Notes: generated by a model from the sequence alone, not told the origin. A stretch of 64,000 nucleotides of DNA from Pseudomonas uvaldensis (GCF_021271205.1 NZ_JAIWKS010000004.1:62001-126000); one strand, 5' to 3'; shown: positions 50,219 through 59,829, counted from the stretch's first letter. Numbers and translations are program-made.

Positions 50219-50983
50219 TTACTTCAGGCTGCCCGACAGAAATTGTTGCAAGCGTTCCGACTGCGGATTGACCAGCACTTCCCGCGGGTTGCCGCTTTCC
50301 TCGACGATCCCCTTGTGCAGGAACACCAGCTGGTTGGACACCTCGCGGGCAAAGCCCATTTCGTGGGTCACCACCACCATGGTCCGACCTTCCAGGGCCA
50401 GGGCTTGCATCACCTTGAGCACATCGCCCACCAGCTCCGGGTCCAGCGCCGAGGTCGGCTCGTCGAACAGCATCACTTCAGGCTCCATCGCCAGCGCACG
50501 GGCAATTGCCACGCGCTGCTGTTCGCCACCGGACATGTGGCCCGGGTAAGCGTCCTTACGGTGAGCCACGCCAACCTTGTTCAGGTAGTGCTCGGCCTTC
50601 TCGCGAGCCTCGGCCTTGGACACGCCCAGCACATGCACCGGTGCTTCGATGATGTTTTCCAACGCCGTCATGTGGGACCACAGGTTGAAATGCTGGAACA
50701 CCATCGACAACCGCGAGCGCATGCGCTGCAGCTGCTTGGGGTCCGCCGCCTTCAAGGCGCCGTCCTTGCCGGCCACCAGTTTCAGCTCTTCGTTGTTGAG
50801 CAGGATCTTGCCGGCATGGGGTTGCTCAAGCAAGTTGATGCAACGCAGGAAGGTGCTCTTGCCGGAGCCACTGGAGCCGATGATGCTGATCACATCGCCG
50901 GCGGCGGCCTTCAGGGACACGCCCTTGAGCACTTCGTGACTGCCATAGCGTTTATGCAGGTCTTGGACTTCAAGCTTGTACAT
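50219..50983 (-). CDS. aotP: AotP, ATP-binding subunit of the arginine/ornithine transporter
   Basis: A 254-residue ABC ATPase of the polar amino acid class (HisP-like). Walker A is GSSGSGKST, signature SGGEQQRVAIARAL, Walker B VMLFDEPTSALD. The start is ATG 50983. It energises uptake through AotQ and AotM. It follows aotM after 56 bases; the aotO gene known between these two in P. aeruginosa is absent. Confidence 0.94.
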   Translation of the reverse strand: MYKLEVQDLHKRYGSHEVLKGVSLKAAAGDVISIIGSSGSGKSTFLRCINLLEQPHAGKILLNNEELKLVAGKDGALKAADPKQLQRMRSRLSMVFQHFNLWSHMTALENIIEAPVHVLGVSKAEAREKAEHYLNKVGVAHRKDAYPGHMSGGEQQRVAIARALAMEPEVMLFDEPTSALDPELVGDVLKVMQALALEGRTMVVVTHEMGFAREVSNQLVFLHKGIVEESGNPREVLVNPQSERLQQFLSGSLK

Positions 50984-51039
50984 GCGGTCGGTTCTCACAA
51001 AACGTCAGTCGTTGAGCAGTCGAGCGGGTCGATGCGTTA

Positions 51040-51738
51040 TCAGTGCTTGCGCGGGGCCAGGTAACTCAGCCAGCGACGCTCGGCCAGTTTGAACAGGCGC
51101 ACCAGGATGAAGGTCAGGCACAGGTAGAAGGCACCGGCCGTGATGTAAGCCTCGAACGGCAAGTAATACTGAGCGTTCACCGTGCGCGCGGCACCGGTGA
51201 TGTCGATCAGGGTCACGATGGACGCCAGACTGGTGGTCTGCAACATCATGATCACTTCGTTGCTGTATTGCGGCAGCGCCCGGCGCAGTGCCGACGGCAG
51301 CAGGATCCGGCGATACAGCTTGGCGCGCGACATCCCCATGGCCTTGGCCGCTTCGATTTCACCGTTGGGCGTGGCCCGCAGGCTGCCGGCAATGATCTCG
51401 GCGGTGTAGGCGCTGGTGTTGATGGCGAATGCCAGGCACGCACAGAAGGTCGCGCTGGACAGCCATGGCCAGAGGAAGCTCTCGCGCACGAACTCGAACT
51501 GTGCCAGCCCGTAGTAGATCAGGAACAGCTGCACCAGCATCGGCGTGCCACGGATCACGTAGGTGTAGAGCCAGGCCGTCATGTTGACGACGGGCTGCTT
51601 GGACACCCGCATCAGGCCCAGGGGCAACGCCGCCAGCAGACCGAAGAACAGCGACAGGGCCAGCAGCTTCAAGGTGGTCAGCAGGCCGCTGAAGTACAGC
51701 GGCAAGGCGTCATAGATGACGTTGTAGTCGAAGATCAT
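51040..51738 (-). CDS. aotM: AotM, inner-membrane permease subunit of the arginine/ornithine transporter
   Basis: A 232-residue His/Glu/Gln/Arg-type permease with about five membrane helices and the ABC-permease EAA loop GEIEAAKAMGMSRAKLYRRILLP. It forms the pore together with AotQ. It overlaps aotQ by four bases. Confidence 0.94.
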   Translation of the reverse strand: MIFDYNVIYDALPLYFSGLLTTLKLLALSLFFGLLAALPLGLMRVSKQPVVNMTAWLYTYVIRGTPMLVQLFLIYYGLAQFEFVRESFLWPWLSSATFCACLAFAINTSAYTAEIIAGSLRATPNGEIEAAKAMGMSRAKLYRRILLPSALRRALPQYSNEVIMMLQTTSLASIVTLIDITGAARTVNAQYYLPFEAYITAGAFYLCLTFILVRLFKLAERRWLSYLAPRKH

Positions 51739-52424
51739 AGATCAGCCGCCCTTACGCCTACCGAGTAGCGCTTCTCGAGGTGACGCAATGCCAGCAACGA
51801 GACACTGGTGATCACCAGGTACATCGCCGCCACTGCCAGGAAGAAGGTGAAAGGCTCACGAGTGGCATCCGCCGCCTGCTTGGCCTTGAACATCATGTCT
51901 TGCAGGCCCACCACCGAAATCAGCGCGGTGGCCTTGGTCAACACCAGCCAGTTGTTGGTGAACCCCGGGATCGCCAGGCGAATCATCTGCGGCACCATCA
52001 CCCGGAAGAACACCTGCACGCCACTCATGCCATACGCCAGGCCCGCCTCGGCTTGCCCCTTGGGGATGGCCATGAACGCGCCGCGAAAGGTTTCCGACAG
52101 GTACGCGCCGAAGATGAAACCCAGGGTGCCGATACCAGCCGCCAGCGGGTTCAGATCGATGTAGTCGTCATAACCCAGCATCGGCGCCACACGGTTGAGC
52201 AAGTCCTGGCCGCCGTAGAAGATCAGCAGGATCAGCACCAGGTCGGGGATGCCGCGAATAACGGTAGAGTACAGGTCGCCCAACCACGCCAGCCAACGCA
52301 CCGGCGAGAGGCGCAACGCGACCCCGATCAGCCCCAGAACGATGGCCAGGGCCATGGACGACAAGGCGAGCTGAAGCGTCAACCATGCGCCATCGAGGAT
52401 GACAGCCCCGTAGCCTTTCAACAT
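51735..52424 (-). CDS. aotQ: AotQ, inner-membrane permease subunit of the arginine/ornithine transporter
   Basis: A 229-residue permease homologous to AotM, with the EAA loop GQAEAGLAYGMSGVQVFFRVMVP and RGIPDLVLILLIFYGGQ typical of polar amino acid permeases. It lies 90 bases after aotJ and overlaps aotM. Confidence 0.94.
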   Translation of the reverse strand: MLKGYGAVILDGAWLTLQLALSSMALAIVLGLIGVALRLSPVRWLAWLGDLYSTVIRGIPDLVLILLIFYGGQDLLNRVAPMLGYDDYIDLNPLAAGIGTLGFIFGAYLSETFRGAFMAIPKGQAEAGLAYGMSGVQVFFRVMVPQMIRLAIPGFTNNWLVLTKATALISVVGLQDMMFKAKQAADATREPFTFFLAVAAMYLVITSVSLLALRHLEKRYSVGVRAADL

Positions 52425-52514
52425 GATTCAGGTCCTCGAAAGTGGGATGAAAAAATGGCGCAAACCGCAGGGAGCCTGTTGCTTGCGCCATTTCGCACGA
52501 GTAGCGAGACGTCG

Positions 52515-53288
52515 TTACTTGCCGTAGATGTCGAAGGCGAAGTACTTGTCCTGGATCTGCTTGTATTTGCCATTCGCACGAATGGCGGCAATCGCGCTGT
52601 TGATCTTGTCTTTCAGGGCATCGCCCTTGCGAACCGCGATACCAATACCATCGCCGAAGTACTTCTCATCGGTGAAGGCCGGGCCTACGAAAGCAAAACC
52701 TTTACCGGCGTCGGTCTTCAGGAAACCGTCGTCCAGCAGAGTGGCGTCTGCCACGGTACCGTCGAGGCGCCCGGCGGACACGTCGAGGTAGATTTCATTC
52801 TGCGAGCCGTATGGCTTGATCTCGGCACCCAACGGGGCCAGGACTTCACGGGCGAAGCGTTCGTGGATCGAACCGCGCTGCACGCCGATGTTTTTGCCCT
52901 TGAGCTCGGCCAAACTATCGCTGACCTGGGTACCGGCCTTCATCACCAGACGCGCCGGGGTGTTGTAGTACTTGTTGGTGAAGTCCACGGACTTCTTGCG
53001 ATCTTCAGTGATGGACATCGAAGACAGGATCGCATCGATCTTGCGCACTTTCAGCGCCGGGATCAGGCCGTCGAACTCCTGCTCGACCCATTGGCACTTG
53101 ACCTTCATCTCTTCGCACAGCGCATTGCCGATGTCGTAGTCAAAACCCACGATGCTGCCGTCCGGGGCTTTCGAGGCAAACGGAGGGTACGCCGCTTCGA
53201 TACCGATCTTCAGGGGCTTTTCATCGGCGAAGGTCGGCAAGGACAGCACGGACAGTGCCAGGGCGCCAAGCAGCACGAGTTTCTTCAT
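52515..53288 (-). CDS. aotJ: AotJ, periplasmic arginine/ornithine-binding protein
   Basis: A 257-residue family 3 solute-binding protein with a signal peptide ([21 protein letters not shown]). The core [20 protein letters not shown] and [15 protein letters not shown] motifs are those of Arg/Lys/ornithine-binding proteins. The start is ATG 53288. It is the first gene of aotJQMP-argR, with two ArgR-like sites 157-216 bases upstream. Confidence 0.95.
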   Translation of the reverse strand: MKKLVLLGALALSVLSLPTFADEKPLKIGIEAAYPPFASKAPDGSIVGFDYDIGNALCEEMKVKCQWVEQEFDGLIPALKVRKIDAILSSMSITEDRKKSVDFTNKYYNTPARLVMKAGTQVSDSLAELKGKNIGVQRGSIHERFAREVLAPLGAEIKPYGSQNEIYLDVSAGRLDGTVADATLLDDGFLKTDAGKGFAFVGPAFTDEKYFGDGIGIAVRKGDALKDKINSAIAAIRANGKYKQIQDKYFAFDIYGK

Positions 53289-53444
53289 CTTGGGACTCCA
53301 TCGGTAAAGGGCAAAACGGCAGAGTGAGCAACAGCCCAATATGCGAATGGGTGGACGGCTGCGTCCTAGGAAGCCTGCGTTCGATTCAACACAGGCCACG
53401 ACGAGCGAGTGATCGGCATTCTAACGACAGGCCCGAAGCCGATA

Positions 53445-53460
53445 TTTCTTCAATGCGACA
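53445..53460 (-). promoter_or_regulatory. ArgR site upstream of aotJ (exact)
   Basis: TGTCGC-N8-AA on the minus strand, 157 bases upstream of the aotJ ATG. Confidence 0.75.
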
Positions 53461-53488
53461 ACAAATTACAGAAGCACCGAGAAAGCTG

Positions 53489-53504
53489 TTCGAGCGCATT
53501 GACA
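53489..53504 (-). promoter_or_regulatory. ArgR site upstream of aotJ (one base off)
   Basis: TGTCAA-N8-AA on the minus strand, 44 bases further upstream in the same orientation as the exact site at 53445. Together they form the expected pair. Confidence 0.6.
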
Positions 53505-53794
53505 GCCCCGCAAATTCATGCAAGAGCAAAAGAAGGGGAACCGATCTAAGCTGCAAATAGCGGGCCCATTATTCGCAAACCCTTCTAATCCGGCAAGCAC
53601 AGCGTGTCGCCTAATTTTTCGAGGCGCTTGCAAACGCCCTGAAACAGGGCTTTGCGTTTCCCGTCGCCCCGTTGCGGTGCCTTGGGTTACACATTTCGAA
53701 ACCTCGGTAACGCTCGGAAGCGTCCCACTTTAAAGATCGATATTTATTCGCCGCCGGGGTTGTGGGTTTGTGGCGGGCTGCGGGGCTGTGTGAA

Positions 53795-53913
53795 CTGTGG
53801 GAGCAAGGCTTGCCCGCGATGCAGGCGATGCGGTCTTTCGGAAACCGAGGCGCCTGCATCGCGAGCAAGCTTTGCTCCCACAGCTGTATCCCCACAAGCT
53901 TTGCTTCCACAAG
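53795..53913. repeat. REPIN plus a third degenerate arm
   Basis: Arms CTGTGGGAGCAAGGCTTGCCCGCGAT and CATCGCGAGCAAGCTTTGCTCC, with a third degraded arm CCCACAAGCTTTGCTTCCAC at about 53891-53910. It lies downstream of acs. Confidence 0.85.
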
Positions 53914-53929
53914 TTGTGCCTCACAAACG

Positions 53930-53968
53930 AAAAAAGCCCCACCCGGCAACTACCGGGCGGGGCTTTCG
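53930..53968 (-). terminator. Terminator of acs
   Basis: Stem AAGCCCCGCCCGG/CCGGGTGGGGCTT, followed on the minus strand by TTTTT, 17 bases past the acs stop. Confidence 0.9.
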
Positions 53969-53984
53969 GTTCTAGCGGTGAGCG

Positions 53985-55940
53985 TCAAGCGACGTTCATG
54001 GTCTTGTGCGTCTCGATCAGGTGCGCTACCACGCTCGGATCAGCCAGGGTGGAGATATCGCCCAGGCTGTCGTATTCCGCCGTGGCGATCTTGCGCAGGA
54101 TGCGGCGCATGATCTTGCCCGAGCGGGTTTTCGGCAAACCCGGCGCCCACTGGATGACATCCGGCGAAGCAATCGGGCCGATCTCCTTGCGCACCCAGTT
54201 CTTCAGCTCCAGGCGCAGCGCTTCGCTGGTTTCTTCGCCCGCGTTGAGGGTGACGTAGACGTAGATCCCCTGCCCCTTGATGTCGTGAGGCACACCCACC
54301 ACTGCTGCTTCGGCGACTTTCGGGTGGGCAACCATGGCGCTTTCGATCTCGGCGGTGCCCATGCGGTGGCCGGACACGTTGAGCACGTCGTCCACCCGAC
54401 CGGTGATCCAGTAGTAGCCATCCTCGTCGCGACGGGCACCGTCACCGGTGAAGTACATGCCGCTGAAGGTCTTGAAGTAAGTGTCGACGAAACGGTCGTG
54501 GTCGCCGTACAGCGTCCGCGCCTGACCTGGCCAGGAATCGAGGATCACCAGGTTGCCTTCGGCCGCGCCTTCGATCAGGTTGCCGAGGTTGTCCACCAGT
54601 GCCGGTACCACGCCGAAGAACGGACGCGTGGCCGAACCTGGCTTCAACGCCGTGGCGCCCGGCAACGGGCTGATCAGCACGCCACCGGTTTCGGTTTGCC
54701 ACCAGGTGTCGACGATCGGGCAACGTTCCTTGCCGACATTCTTGTAGTACCAGTCCCAGGCTTCCGGGTTGATCGGCTCGCCCACCGAACCCAACAGGCG
54801 CAGGCTGCTGCCGTCGGCGCCGTCGACCGCGGCGGTGCCCGAGGCCATCATGGCGCGGATCGCAGTCGGCGCGGTGTAGAGGATGTTGACCTTGTGCTTG
54901 TCGATGACCTGGGCAACGCGGGTGATGTCCGGGTAGTTCGGCACGCCTTCGAACAGCAACGTGGTCGCGCCGTTGGCCAGCGGGCCGTAGACAATGTAGC
55001 TGTGGCCGGTGACCCAGCCGACGTCGGCGGTGCACCAGTAGATTTCGCCCGGTTTGTAGTCGAACACGCGCTCATGGGTCAGGGACGCGTAGAGCAGGTA
55101 GCCGGCCGTGGTGTGCTGCACGCCCTTGGGCTTGCCGGTGGAACCGGAGGTGTAGAGGATGAACAGTGCTTCCTCGGCGCCCATTTCCTTCGGCGCGCAC
55201 ACGGTGCCGGCCACTTTCATCAGGTCTTCGTACCAGATGTCGCGGTGCTGGTTCCACTTGATGTTGCCCGCGGTGCGCTTGCACACGATGACTTTCTGGA
55301 TGCTGCTGGTTTCCGGGTTGGTCAGCGCATCGTCGACGTTGGCCTTGAGCGGGATCTTCTTGCCGGCGCGAATACCTTCGTCGGCAGTGATCACCACTTT
55401 GGATTTGCAGTCGATGATCCGCCCGGCCAAGGCTTCAGGGGAGAAGCCACCGAACACCACCGAGTGGATCGCGCCGATCCGGGCACAGGCCAGCATGGCG
55501 ACTACGGCTTCGGGGATCATCGGCATGTAGATGGTCACGACGTCGCCGCGGTGCACATCCTGGCCACGCAGGGCGTTGGCGAACTTGCAGACTTCTTCAT
55601 GCAGCTCGCGATAAGTAATGTTACGACTCTCGGACGGATCGTCGCCTTCCCAGATGATCGCCACCTGATCGCCACGCTCGGCCAGGTGACGGTCCAGGCA
55701 GTTGTAGGACACGTTCAACGTGCCATCGGCAAACCACTTGATGTCGACATGGTGATCGTCGAAGGATGTCTGCTTCACCGTGGTGAAAGGCTTGATCCAG
55801 TCGAGGCGCTTGGCCTGCTCGCGCCAGAAACCATCCGGGTTGACCACCGACTGTTGGTACATGGCCTTGTAGGTCGCCTCGTCAGTCAGCGTGCTAGCCG
55901 CAACCTCGGGACGAACAGGATACAGAGAAGCCGCACTCAT
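53985..55940 (-). CDS. acs: Acs, acetyl-CoA synthetase
   Basis: A 651-residue AMP-forming synthetase that activates acetate to acetyl-CoA. The start is ATG 55940 ([15 protein letters not shown]). The P-loop [16 protein letters not shown], the acetate-pocket Trp in [10 protein letters not shown] and the C-terminal lysine in [12 protein letters not shown] (site of reversible acetylation in this family) are present. In P. aeruginosa acs likewise lies beside aotJ. A 9-base direct repeat 31 bases apart is found 87-126 bases upstream. Confidence 0.96.
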   Translation of the reverse strand: MSAASLYPVRPEVAASTLTDEATYKAMYQQSVVNPDGFWREQAKRLDWIKPFTTVKQTSFDDHHVDIKWFADGTLNVSYNCLDRHLAERGDQVAIIWEGDDPSESRNITYRELHEEVCKFANALRGQDVHRGDVVTIYMPMIPEAVVAMLACARIGAIHSVVFGGFSPEALAGRIIDCKSKVVITADEGIRAGKKIPLKANVDDALTNPETSSIQKVIVCKRTAGNIKWNQHRDIWYEDLMKVAGTVCAPKEMGAEEALFILYTSGSTGKPKGVQHTTAGYLLYASLTHERVFDYKPGEIYWCTADVGWVTGHSYIVYGPLANGATTLLFEGVPNYPDITRVAQVIDKHKVNILYTAPTAIRAMMASGTAAVDGADGSSLRLLGSVGEPINPEAWDWYYKNVGKERCPIVDTWWQTETGGVLISPLPGATALKPGSATRPFFGVVPALVDNLGNLIEGAAEGNLVILDSWPGQARTLYGDHDRFVDTYFKTFSGMYFTGDGARRDEDGYYWITGRVDDVLNVSGHRMGTAEIESAMVAHPKVAEAAVVGVPHDIKGQGIYVYVTLNAGEETSEALRLELKNWVRKEIGPIASPDVIQWAPGLPKTRSGKIMRRILRKIATAEYDSLGDISTLADPSVVAHLIETHKTMNVA

Positions 55941-56026
55941 CTTTCTTACCTCGGTGACATAGTTGTTTTTGTATGGTCCCGTTGTAGCCTGGGGCGGGCC
56001 TATAGAACCATTCGACGATGGTAGTA

Positions 56027-56066
56027 ACAAGTCCCTACAAAATGTCGGTACTAACGTACAAGTCCC
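56027..56066. promoter_or_regulatory. 9-bp direct repeat upstream of acs
   Basis: ACAAGTCCC at 56027-56035 and again at 56058-56066, 31 bases apart (three helical turns). They lie 87-126 bases before the acs ATG. This suggests tandem activator sites; acs in pseudomonads is activated by the CrbR/ErdR LuxR-type regulator, but I cannot assign these sites to it. Confidence 0.5.
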
Positions 56067-56091
56067 TTGCCCGCCCCCCACTTCCCTAGTA

Positions 56092-56118
56092 AGAGCGAGC
56101 CTGCTCGCGATGACGCCC
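56092..56118. repeat. Single REP
   Basis: AGAGCGAGCCTGCTCGCGATGACG, one arm only, in the acs upstream region. Confidence 0.7.
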
Positions 56119-56370
56119 GTAAATCCAACACAAATTGACAGACACTCTTCGGCCGTCAGCGATTATTACCAAATCAACCAAAAGTGTTTATCAAAACCCG
56201 GTCTGTTTACCTCCAACCCTGCTCCCTAAAATTCAACTCGCCAACCGGCAAACGCGATTAACGCAACACAGCCCCCACGAAGGCCGTTAATCAAACTTTC
56301 CAATACCCGCTCCACACGCAACCCCAAAAAGGTTGCGTGACCCCACTCGACCTCAGAAAAGGTGAAACAG

Positions 56371-56634
56371 ATGAAAGCTCTATGGGTTCTGGTCCTCGGC
56401 AGCCTGTGCGCCACCGCGATGGCAGACGAGGCCCCGACCGATGTTGCCCAACAAAAACCGGCGATCGAGGAATACACCTATTCCACCCACCTGGACATCG
56501 CCAAAGTCATTTCCATGAGCGAAATCCCGAACGTCTGCGAAGTCGTGCCGGCGAAGATGGAATACGACGACTCCAAAGGTCAGCGCCACATCCTGCGCTA
56601 CAGCGTCATGGGCAACGGCTGCTCCAACGGCTGA
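56371..56634 (+). CDS. DUF2790 small exported protein
   Basis: An 87-residue protein with a signal peptide (MKALWVLVLGSLCATAMA) and the DUF2790 pattern YSTHLDIAKVISMSEIPNVCEVVPAKMEY...YSVMGNGC. Two cysteines could form a disulfide in the periplasm. The ATG at 56371 has AAAGGTG upstream; a GTG nine bases earlier is possible. The family is common in Pseudomonas, often in several copies, with no known biochemical role. It is followed after 18 bases by a second small exported protein, so the two form an operon. Confidence 0.85.
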   Translation: MKALWVLVLGSLCATAMADEAPTDVAQQKPAIEEYTYSTHLDIAKVISMSEIPNVCEVVPAKMEYDDSKGQRHILRYSVMGNGCSNG

Positions 56635-56652
56635 TAACAAGGAGCAACCACC

Positions 56653-56868
56653 ATGAAAACCCATCTGCTCCTCGCACTGACCCTGTTCGTGATGGCCACC
56701 CAGACGTTCGCCGCCGACGGTTTTGACCGCACCGGTGCCGCCGCCGCAATCAGCCGCTACGACACCGCGGACACGGCCACGCTCGCCAGCGACGACCACG
56801 ACCGCGCCAACCCGGACACCGTCGCCGCCGATGGCAGTGATCACACCGGCTCGGCACGTACCGATTGA
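56653..56868 (+). CDS. Small exported Asp/Thr/Ala-rich protein
   Basis: A 71-residue protein with a signal peptide (MKTHLLLALTLFVMATQTFA). The mature 50 residues are low-complexity and acidic, dominated by Asp, Ala, Thr and Ser (DTADTATLASDDHD...TVAADGSDHTG) with no cysteine. A ribosome binding site AAGGAG precedes the ATG. Its composition suggests an unfolded periplasmic peptide. I do not recognise it. Confidence 0.75.
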   Translation: MKTHLLLALTLFVMATQTFAADGFDRTGAAAAISRYDTADTATLASDDHDRANPDTVAADGSDHTGSARTD

Positions 56869-57369
56869 TCATAACTGGCATTTTCCGGAGCCCGGTTTCG
56901 ACCGGGCCTGATTGTGTCTGAAACCACAGAAAGGCCTTCACAAACACAACATGTTGTGCTTAATCACAAAAGTTGCTGTTTTTTTGATCAAAAACAACCG
57001 TCACCCGACCCAGGCAAAAAAAATTCTCAGCGGGCCTGCGGCGATGAAAGCCTTATAAATCCTCACTCCCGTGGGAATTTGACATCCGCGCCCTCCTCCG
57101 TGGGCTCTTTCGCCGCACCACGTAGGCAAAAAAGTCCTTATAATGCGGCCTTAAACGGGCCCGCAATATTCCCTTACAGGGAATCAAGCCTGCCTGAAGC
57201 CCACGCAGAGGCCAGTCGCCTCCCTGCGTCCACCTCCGCTTCAGCGCTCCCCCGTACATTTTTCTGTTTATTGCCTGCGTCACTGCTGCAAGAAACGATT
57301 TTTCCAAGATCCACCGCGGCCAGTTGGCCTTCACCGGGCATCTGGCCCTCACGCAGGAGACGACACGTC
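56869..57369. other. nrdB upstream region
   Basis: A 501-base gap. It contains the NrdR-like palindrome at 56944-56959, A/T-rich stretches (56960-57030) and then about 340 bases to the nrdB start with no supported gene. The nrdB frame is open through most of it, but no start there has a convincing ribosome binding site. The leader of nrdB, like that of nrdA, would be long. Confidence 0.55.
56944..56959 (+). promoter_or_regulatory. NrdR-type box upstream of nrdB
   Basis: ACACAACATGTTGTGC, with a perfect 14-base palindrome CACAACATGTTGTG at its core. It fits the NrdR box form ACACwAnATnTwGTGT closely. It is 410 bases before the nrdB ATG. Confidence 0.65.
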
Positions 57370-58617
57370 ATGCTGAGCTGGGACGAATTCGATAAAGAAG
57401 ACGGCGAAGTCGCCGTAAAAAGCGCCAACACCGGCAACGCTTCCGAAGCCAACATGGACCGCCTCGACAGCGCCGGCGGTGCCGCCGCCCTCGAAGCCCG
57501 GGCCGTGACCGCCAACGACTCGGCCGCGATCATCCGCGCCAAGGCCGCCCTCGACAAACTCGACATCGCCGAAGGCCTCGCCGAACTCGAAGGCGCATCC
57601 GCCCGCGTCGCCGTCGATGAAAAGCGCATGATCAACTGCCGCGCCGACCTCAACCAACTCGTGCCATTCAAATACGACTGGGCCTGGCAGAAATACCTGG
57701 ACGGCTGCGCAAACCACTGGATGCCGCAAGAAGTCAACATGACCGCCGACATCGCCCTCTGGAAAAACCCGGAAGGCCTGACCGACGACGAACGCCGCAT
57801 CGTGATGCGCAACCTGGGCTTCTTCTCCACCGCCGACTCCCTGGTTGCCAACAACCTGGTCCTGGCCGTGTACCGCCTGATCACCAACCCGGAATGCCGC
57901 CAGTACATCCTGCGCCAGGCCTTCGAAGAGGCGATCCACACCCACGCCTACCAGTACTGCATCGAATCGCTGGCGATGGATGAAGGCGAAATCTTCAACA
58001 TGTACCACGAGATCCCATCGGTCGCGAAAAAAGCCGCTTGGGGCCTGAAATACACCCGCTCGATCTCCGACCCGACGTTCCAGACCGGCACCCCGGAAAC
58101 CGACAAAGAACTGCTGCGCAACCTGATCGCCTACTACTGCGTCCTGGAAGGCATCTTCTTCTACTGCGGCTTCACCCAGATCCTCTCCATGGGCCGCCGC
58201 AACAAAATGACCGGCGTCGCCGAGCAGTTCCAATACATCCTGCGCGACGAATCCATGCACCTGAACTTCGGTATCGACGTGATCAACCAGATCAAAATCG
58301 AAAACCCACACCTGTGGGACGCCGAAATGAAGGAAGAAGCGACCCAGATGATCCTGCAGGGTACGCAACTGGAAATCGAATACGCCCGCGACACCATGCC
58401 TCGTGGGGTATTGGGCATGAACGCGGCGATGATGGAGGACTACCTCAAGTTCATCGCTAACCGTCGCCTGTCGCAGATTGGCTTGAAAGAGGAATACCCA
58501 GGGACTAGCAACCCGTTCCCTTGGATGAGCGAGATCATGGACTTGAAGAAAGAGAAGAACTTCTTTGAGACTCGGGTGATTGAGTATCAAACCGGCGGTG
58601 CGCTTAGCTGGGATTGA
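57370..58617 (+). CDS. nrdB: NrdB, class Ia ribonucleotide reductase beta subunit
   Basis: A 415-residue diiron-tyrosyl radical subunit. The start is ATG 57370 ([13 protein letters not shown]), with AGGAGA upstream. The metal-ligand segments [17 protein letters not shown] and [15 protein letters not shown] are present. The protein is longer than E. coli NrdB (375) because of an Ala/Asp-rich N-terminal extension of about 85 residues, as in other pseudomonads. Its catalytic partner NrdA is 41 kb to the left. It has its own NrdR-type box and a terminator at 58652. Confidence 0.96.
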   Translation: MLSWDEFDKEDGEVAVKSANTGNASEANMDRLDSAGGAAALEARAVTANDSAAIIRAKAALDKLDIAEGLAELEGASARVAVDEKRMINCRADLNQLVPFKYDWAWQKYLDGCANHWMPQEVNMTADIALWKNPEGLTDDERRIVMRNLGFFSTADSLVANNLVLAVYRLITNPECRQYILRQAFEEAIHTHAYQYCIESLAMDEGEIFNMYHEIPSVAKKAAWGLKYTRSISDPTFQTGTPETDKELLRNLIAYYCVLEGIFFYCGFTQILSMGRRNKMTGVAEQFQYILRDESMHLNFGIDVINQIKIENPHLWDAEMKEEATQMILQGTQLEIEYARDTMPRGVLGMNAAMMEDYLKFIANRRLSQIGLKEEYPGTSNPFPWMSEIMDLKKEKNFFETRVIEYQTGGALSWD

Positions 58618-58651
58618 CTCGAAAGAAGAGCCCTAGGCCGTACGCGTAAAT

Positions 58652-58679
58652 AAAAAACCCCGTGAAAACGGGGTTTTTT
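58652..58679 (+). terminator. Terminator of nrdB
   Basis: Stem AAACCCCGT/ACGGGGTTT with A and T runs, 34 bases past the nrdB stop. Confidence 0.9.
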
Positions 58680-58822
58680 GCGTTCTACAGAGGCAAAACT
58701 GCGTTTAAGCCTTGGTAGCTTAGGTCGCTCGACGTTTTTCATCGGACTGGGCATTCAGTCACCTAGGACCATCTCGAACGAAAGCTGAGCTTTTTCTGTA
58801 GGAATTTTCGTAGACAGCCGTA

Positions 58823-59580
58823 ATGGCCTATCAGTATCGTCCGAGTTTTTTAACCCTCGGCGAACGTATGGATATCCCAAAGGAAAAAAGCGGCTGGAGC
58901 GACGAAGAGCTTGAGGCTTCGGTTGATGCTTATTTGAGGATGCTAGATCGAGAGGTAAACGGCCGGACCTTCAAGAAATCGATTGAGATCAGCTTCTGCG
59001 TGACGGACCGCTGAGCAAGCGTAGCGCCTCGTCGGTTGAATACCGCATGCAGAATATTTCGGCGGTGTTGGAGCAAATGGGATTGCGGCGAATCACTGGC
59101 TATATGCCTGCCAAGAATATTGGGGCAGGTGTGGCCCAGCGAATCCGTAAGGTGCTTGCCAGTAAGGTAATACCTGGCACCGATGACTTTGATCCCACGC
59201 CTGATCAGCGAACGTTGATCAGCCGAGCCTCGAAGCTGCAAAAGAAAGGTCTCAAGGTTGAGCCATCAGGCATTCCAAATCCGCAGCAAGTCCCCACGAT
59301 TACGATGTCCTACGTTCGAGATCCCAAAATCCGGGCATGGGTTGCTGAACTGGCTAAAGGTGTTTGCGAAGGTTGCGGCCAGAAAGCACCGTTCGAGGTA
59401 GATGGGTTGCCGTTTCTTGAAGTGCATCATGTGAAGCATCTGGCTCAGCAAGGATCGGATAGCATTACTAACGCGGTTGCGTTGTGTCCGAACTGTCACC
59501 GGCGTTGTCATTTTGCCAGTGATAAGGAGGCGTTCACTTTGTCGCTGTATGGGAAGGTCCGTCGGTTGGTTGCCGAGTGA
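58823..59580 (+). pseudogene. HNH endonuclease gene broken by a one-base frameshift
   Basis: Two overlapping pieces in adjacent frames make one protein. The 5' piece (from ATG 58823, or from 58868 MDIPKEKSGWSDEEL) ends at the stop at 59012-59014. The 3' piece is open from 58987 and continues through LLRDGPLSKRSASSVEYRMQ to 59580. Adding one base near 58990 (ATC to ATCC) joins them with no other change. The C-terminal part has an intact HNH nuclease motif: C-x2-C, VHHVKHL, N and C-x2-C-H. If the frameshift is real, the first ATG of the second frame (59047) could still give a 177-residue truncated nuclease. Function unknown; such standalone HNH proteins are often mobile or in defence regions. 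Confidence 0.75.
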
Positions 59581-59595
59581 TTTGGCGGGATTAGA

Positions 59596-59650
59596 TTGGG
59601 GCTGCTTCGCACCCCATCGGGAGCAAACTCCCTCGCCACAGGTGTCAGGC
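59596..59650. repeat. REP element of a second class
   Basis: GGGGCTGCTTCGCACCCC hairpin followed by CGGGAGCAAACTCCCTCGCCACAGG. This differs in sequence from the REPs elsewhere in the window. It marks the gap between the HNH gene and the LysE gene. Confidence 0.65.
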
Positions 59651-59829
59651 CCAAGCAGCTTGGCCTCCCCGAAACGTTGGTTCACCTAAAGGCAACGGGA
59701 ACCACCCTCCTCCACGTCACCCTTCCCCCATTTATGGGAAACCGCCTTGCGCTCTTAGCTATAACCTTAGAAGCAACTGCGAATTAGACTTGCCGAGGTG
59801 AAATCCGCGTTGTGATTAAGGAAGACAAC

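Larger units (their letters stand above)
53289..53984. other. 696-base region between aotJ and acs
   Basis: No gene seen. From left to right it contains the aotJ promoter with two ArgR-like sites, about 250 bases with no recognised feature (53505-53790), a REPIN with an extra degenerate arm, and the acs terminator. Confidence 0.6.
55941..56370. other. 430-base region between acs and the DUF2790 gene
   Basis: No gene seen. It holds the acs promoter region with the direct repeat at 56027-56066, a lone REP at 56092-56118, an AT-rich stretch (56120-56230) and the promoter of the rightward small-protein operon. Confidence 0.5.

Noticed and set aside
50219..53288. aot operon considered as a histidine transporter (hisJQMP)
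   Set aside because: Linkage to argR and the aru genes and the ArgR-like sites fit the arginine/ornithine transporter better.
54006..56024. 672-codon open frame opposite acs
   Set aside because: Shadow of acs, with no recognisable domain.
56914..57369. N-terminal extension of nrdB by 152 codons
   Set aside because: It runs through the NrdR-like palindrome and lacks similarity to the family; ATG 57370 has a good ribosome binding site.
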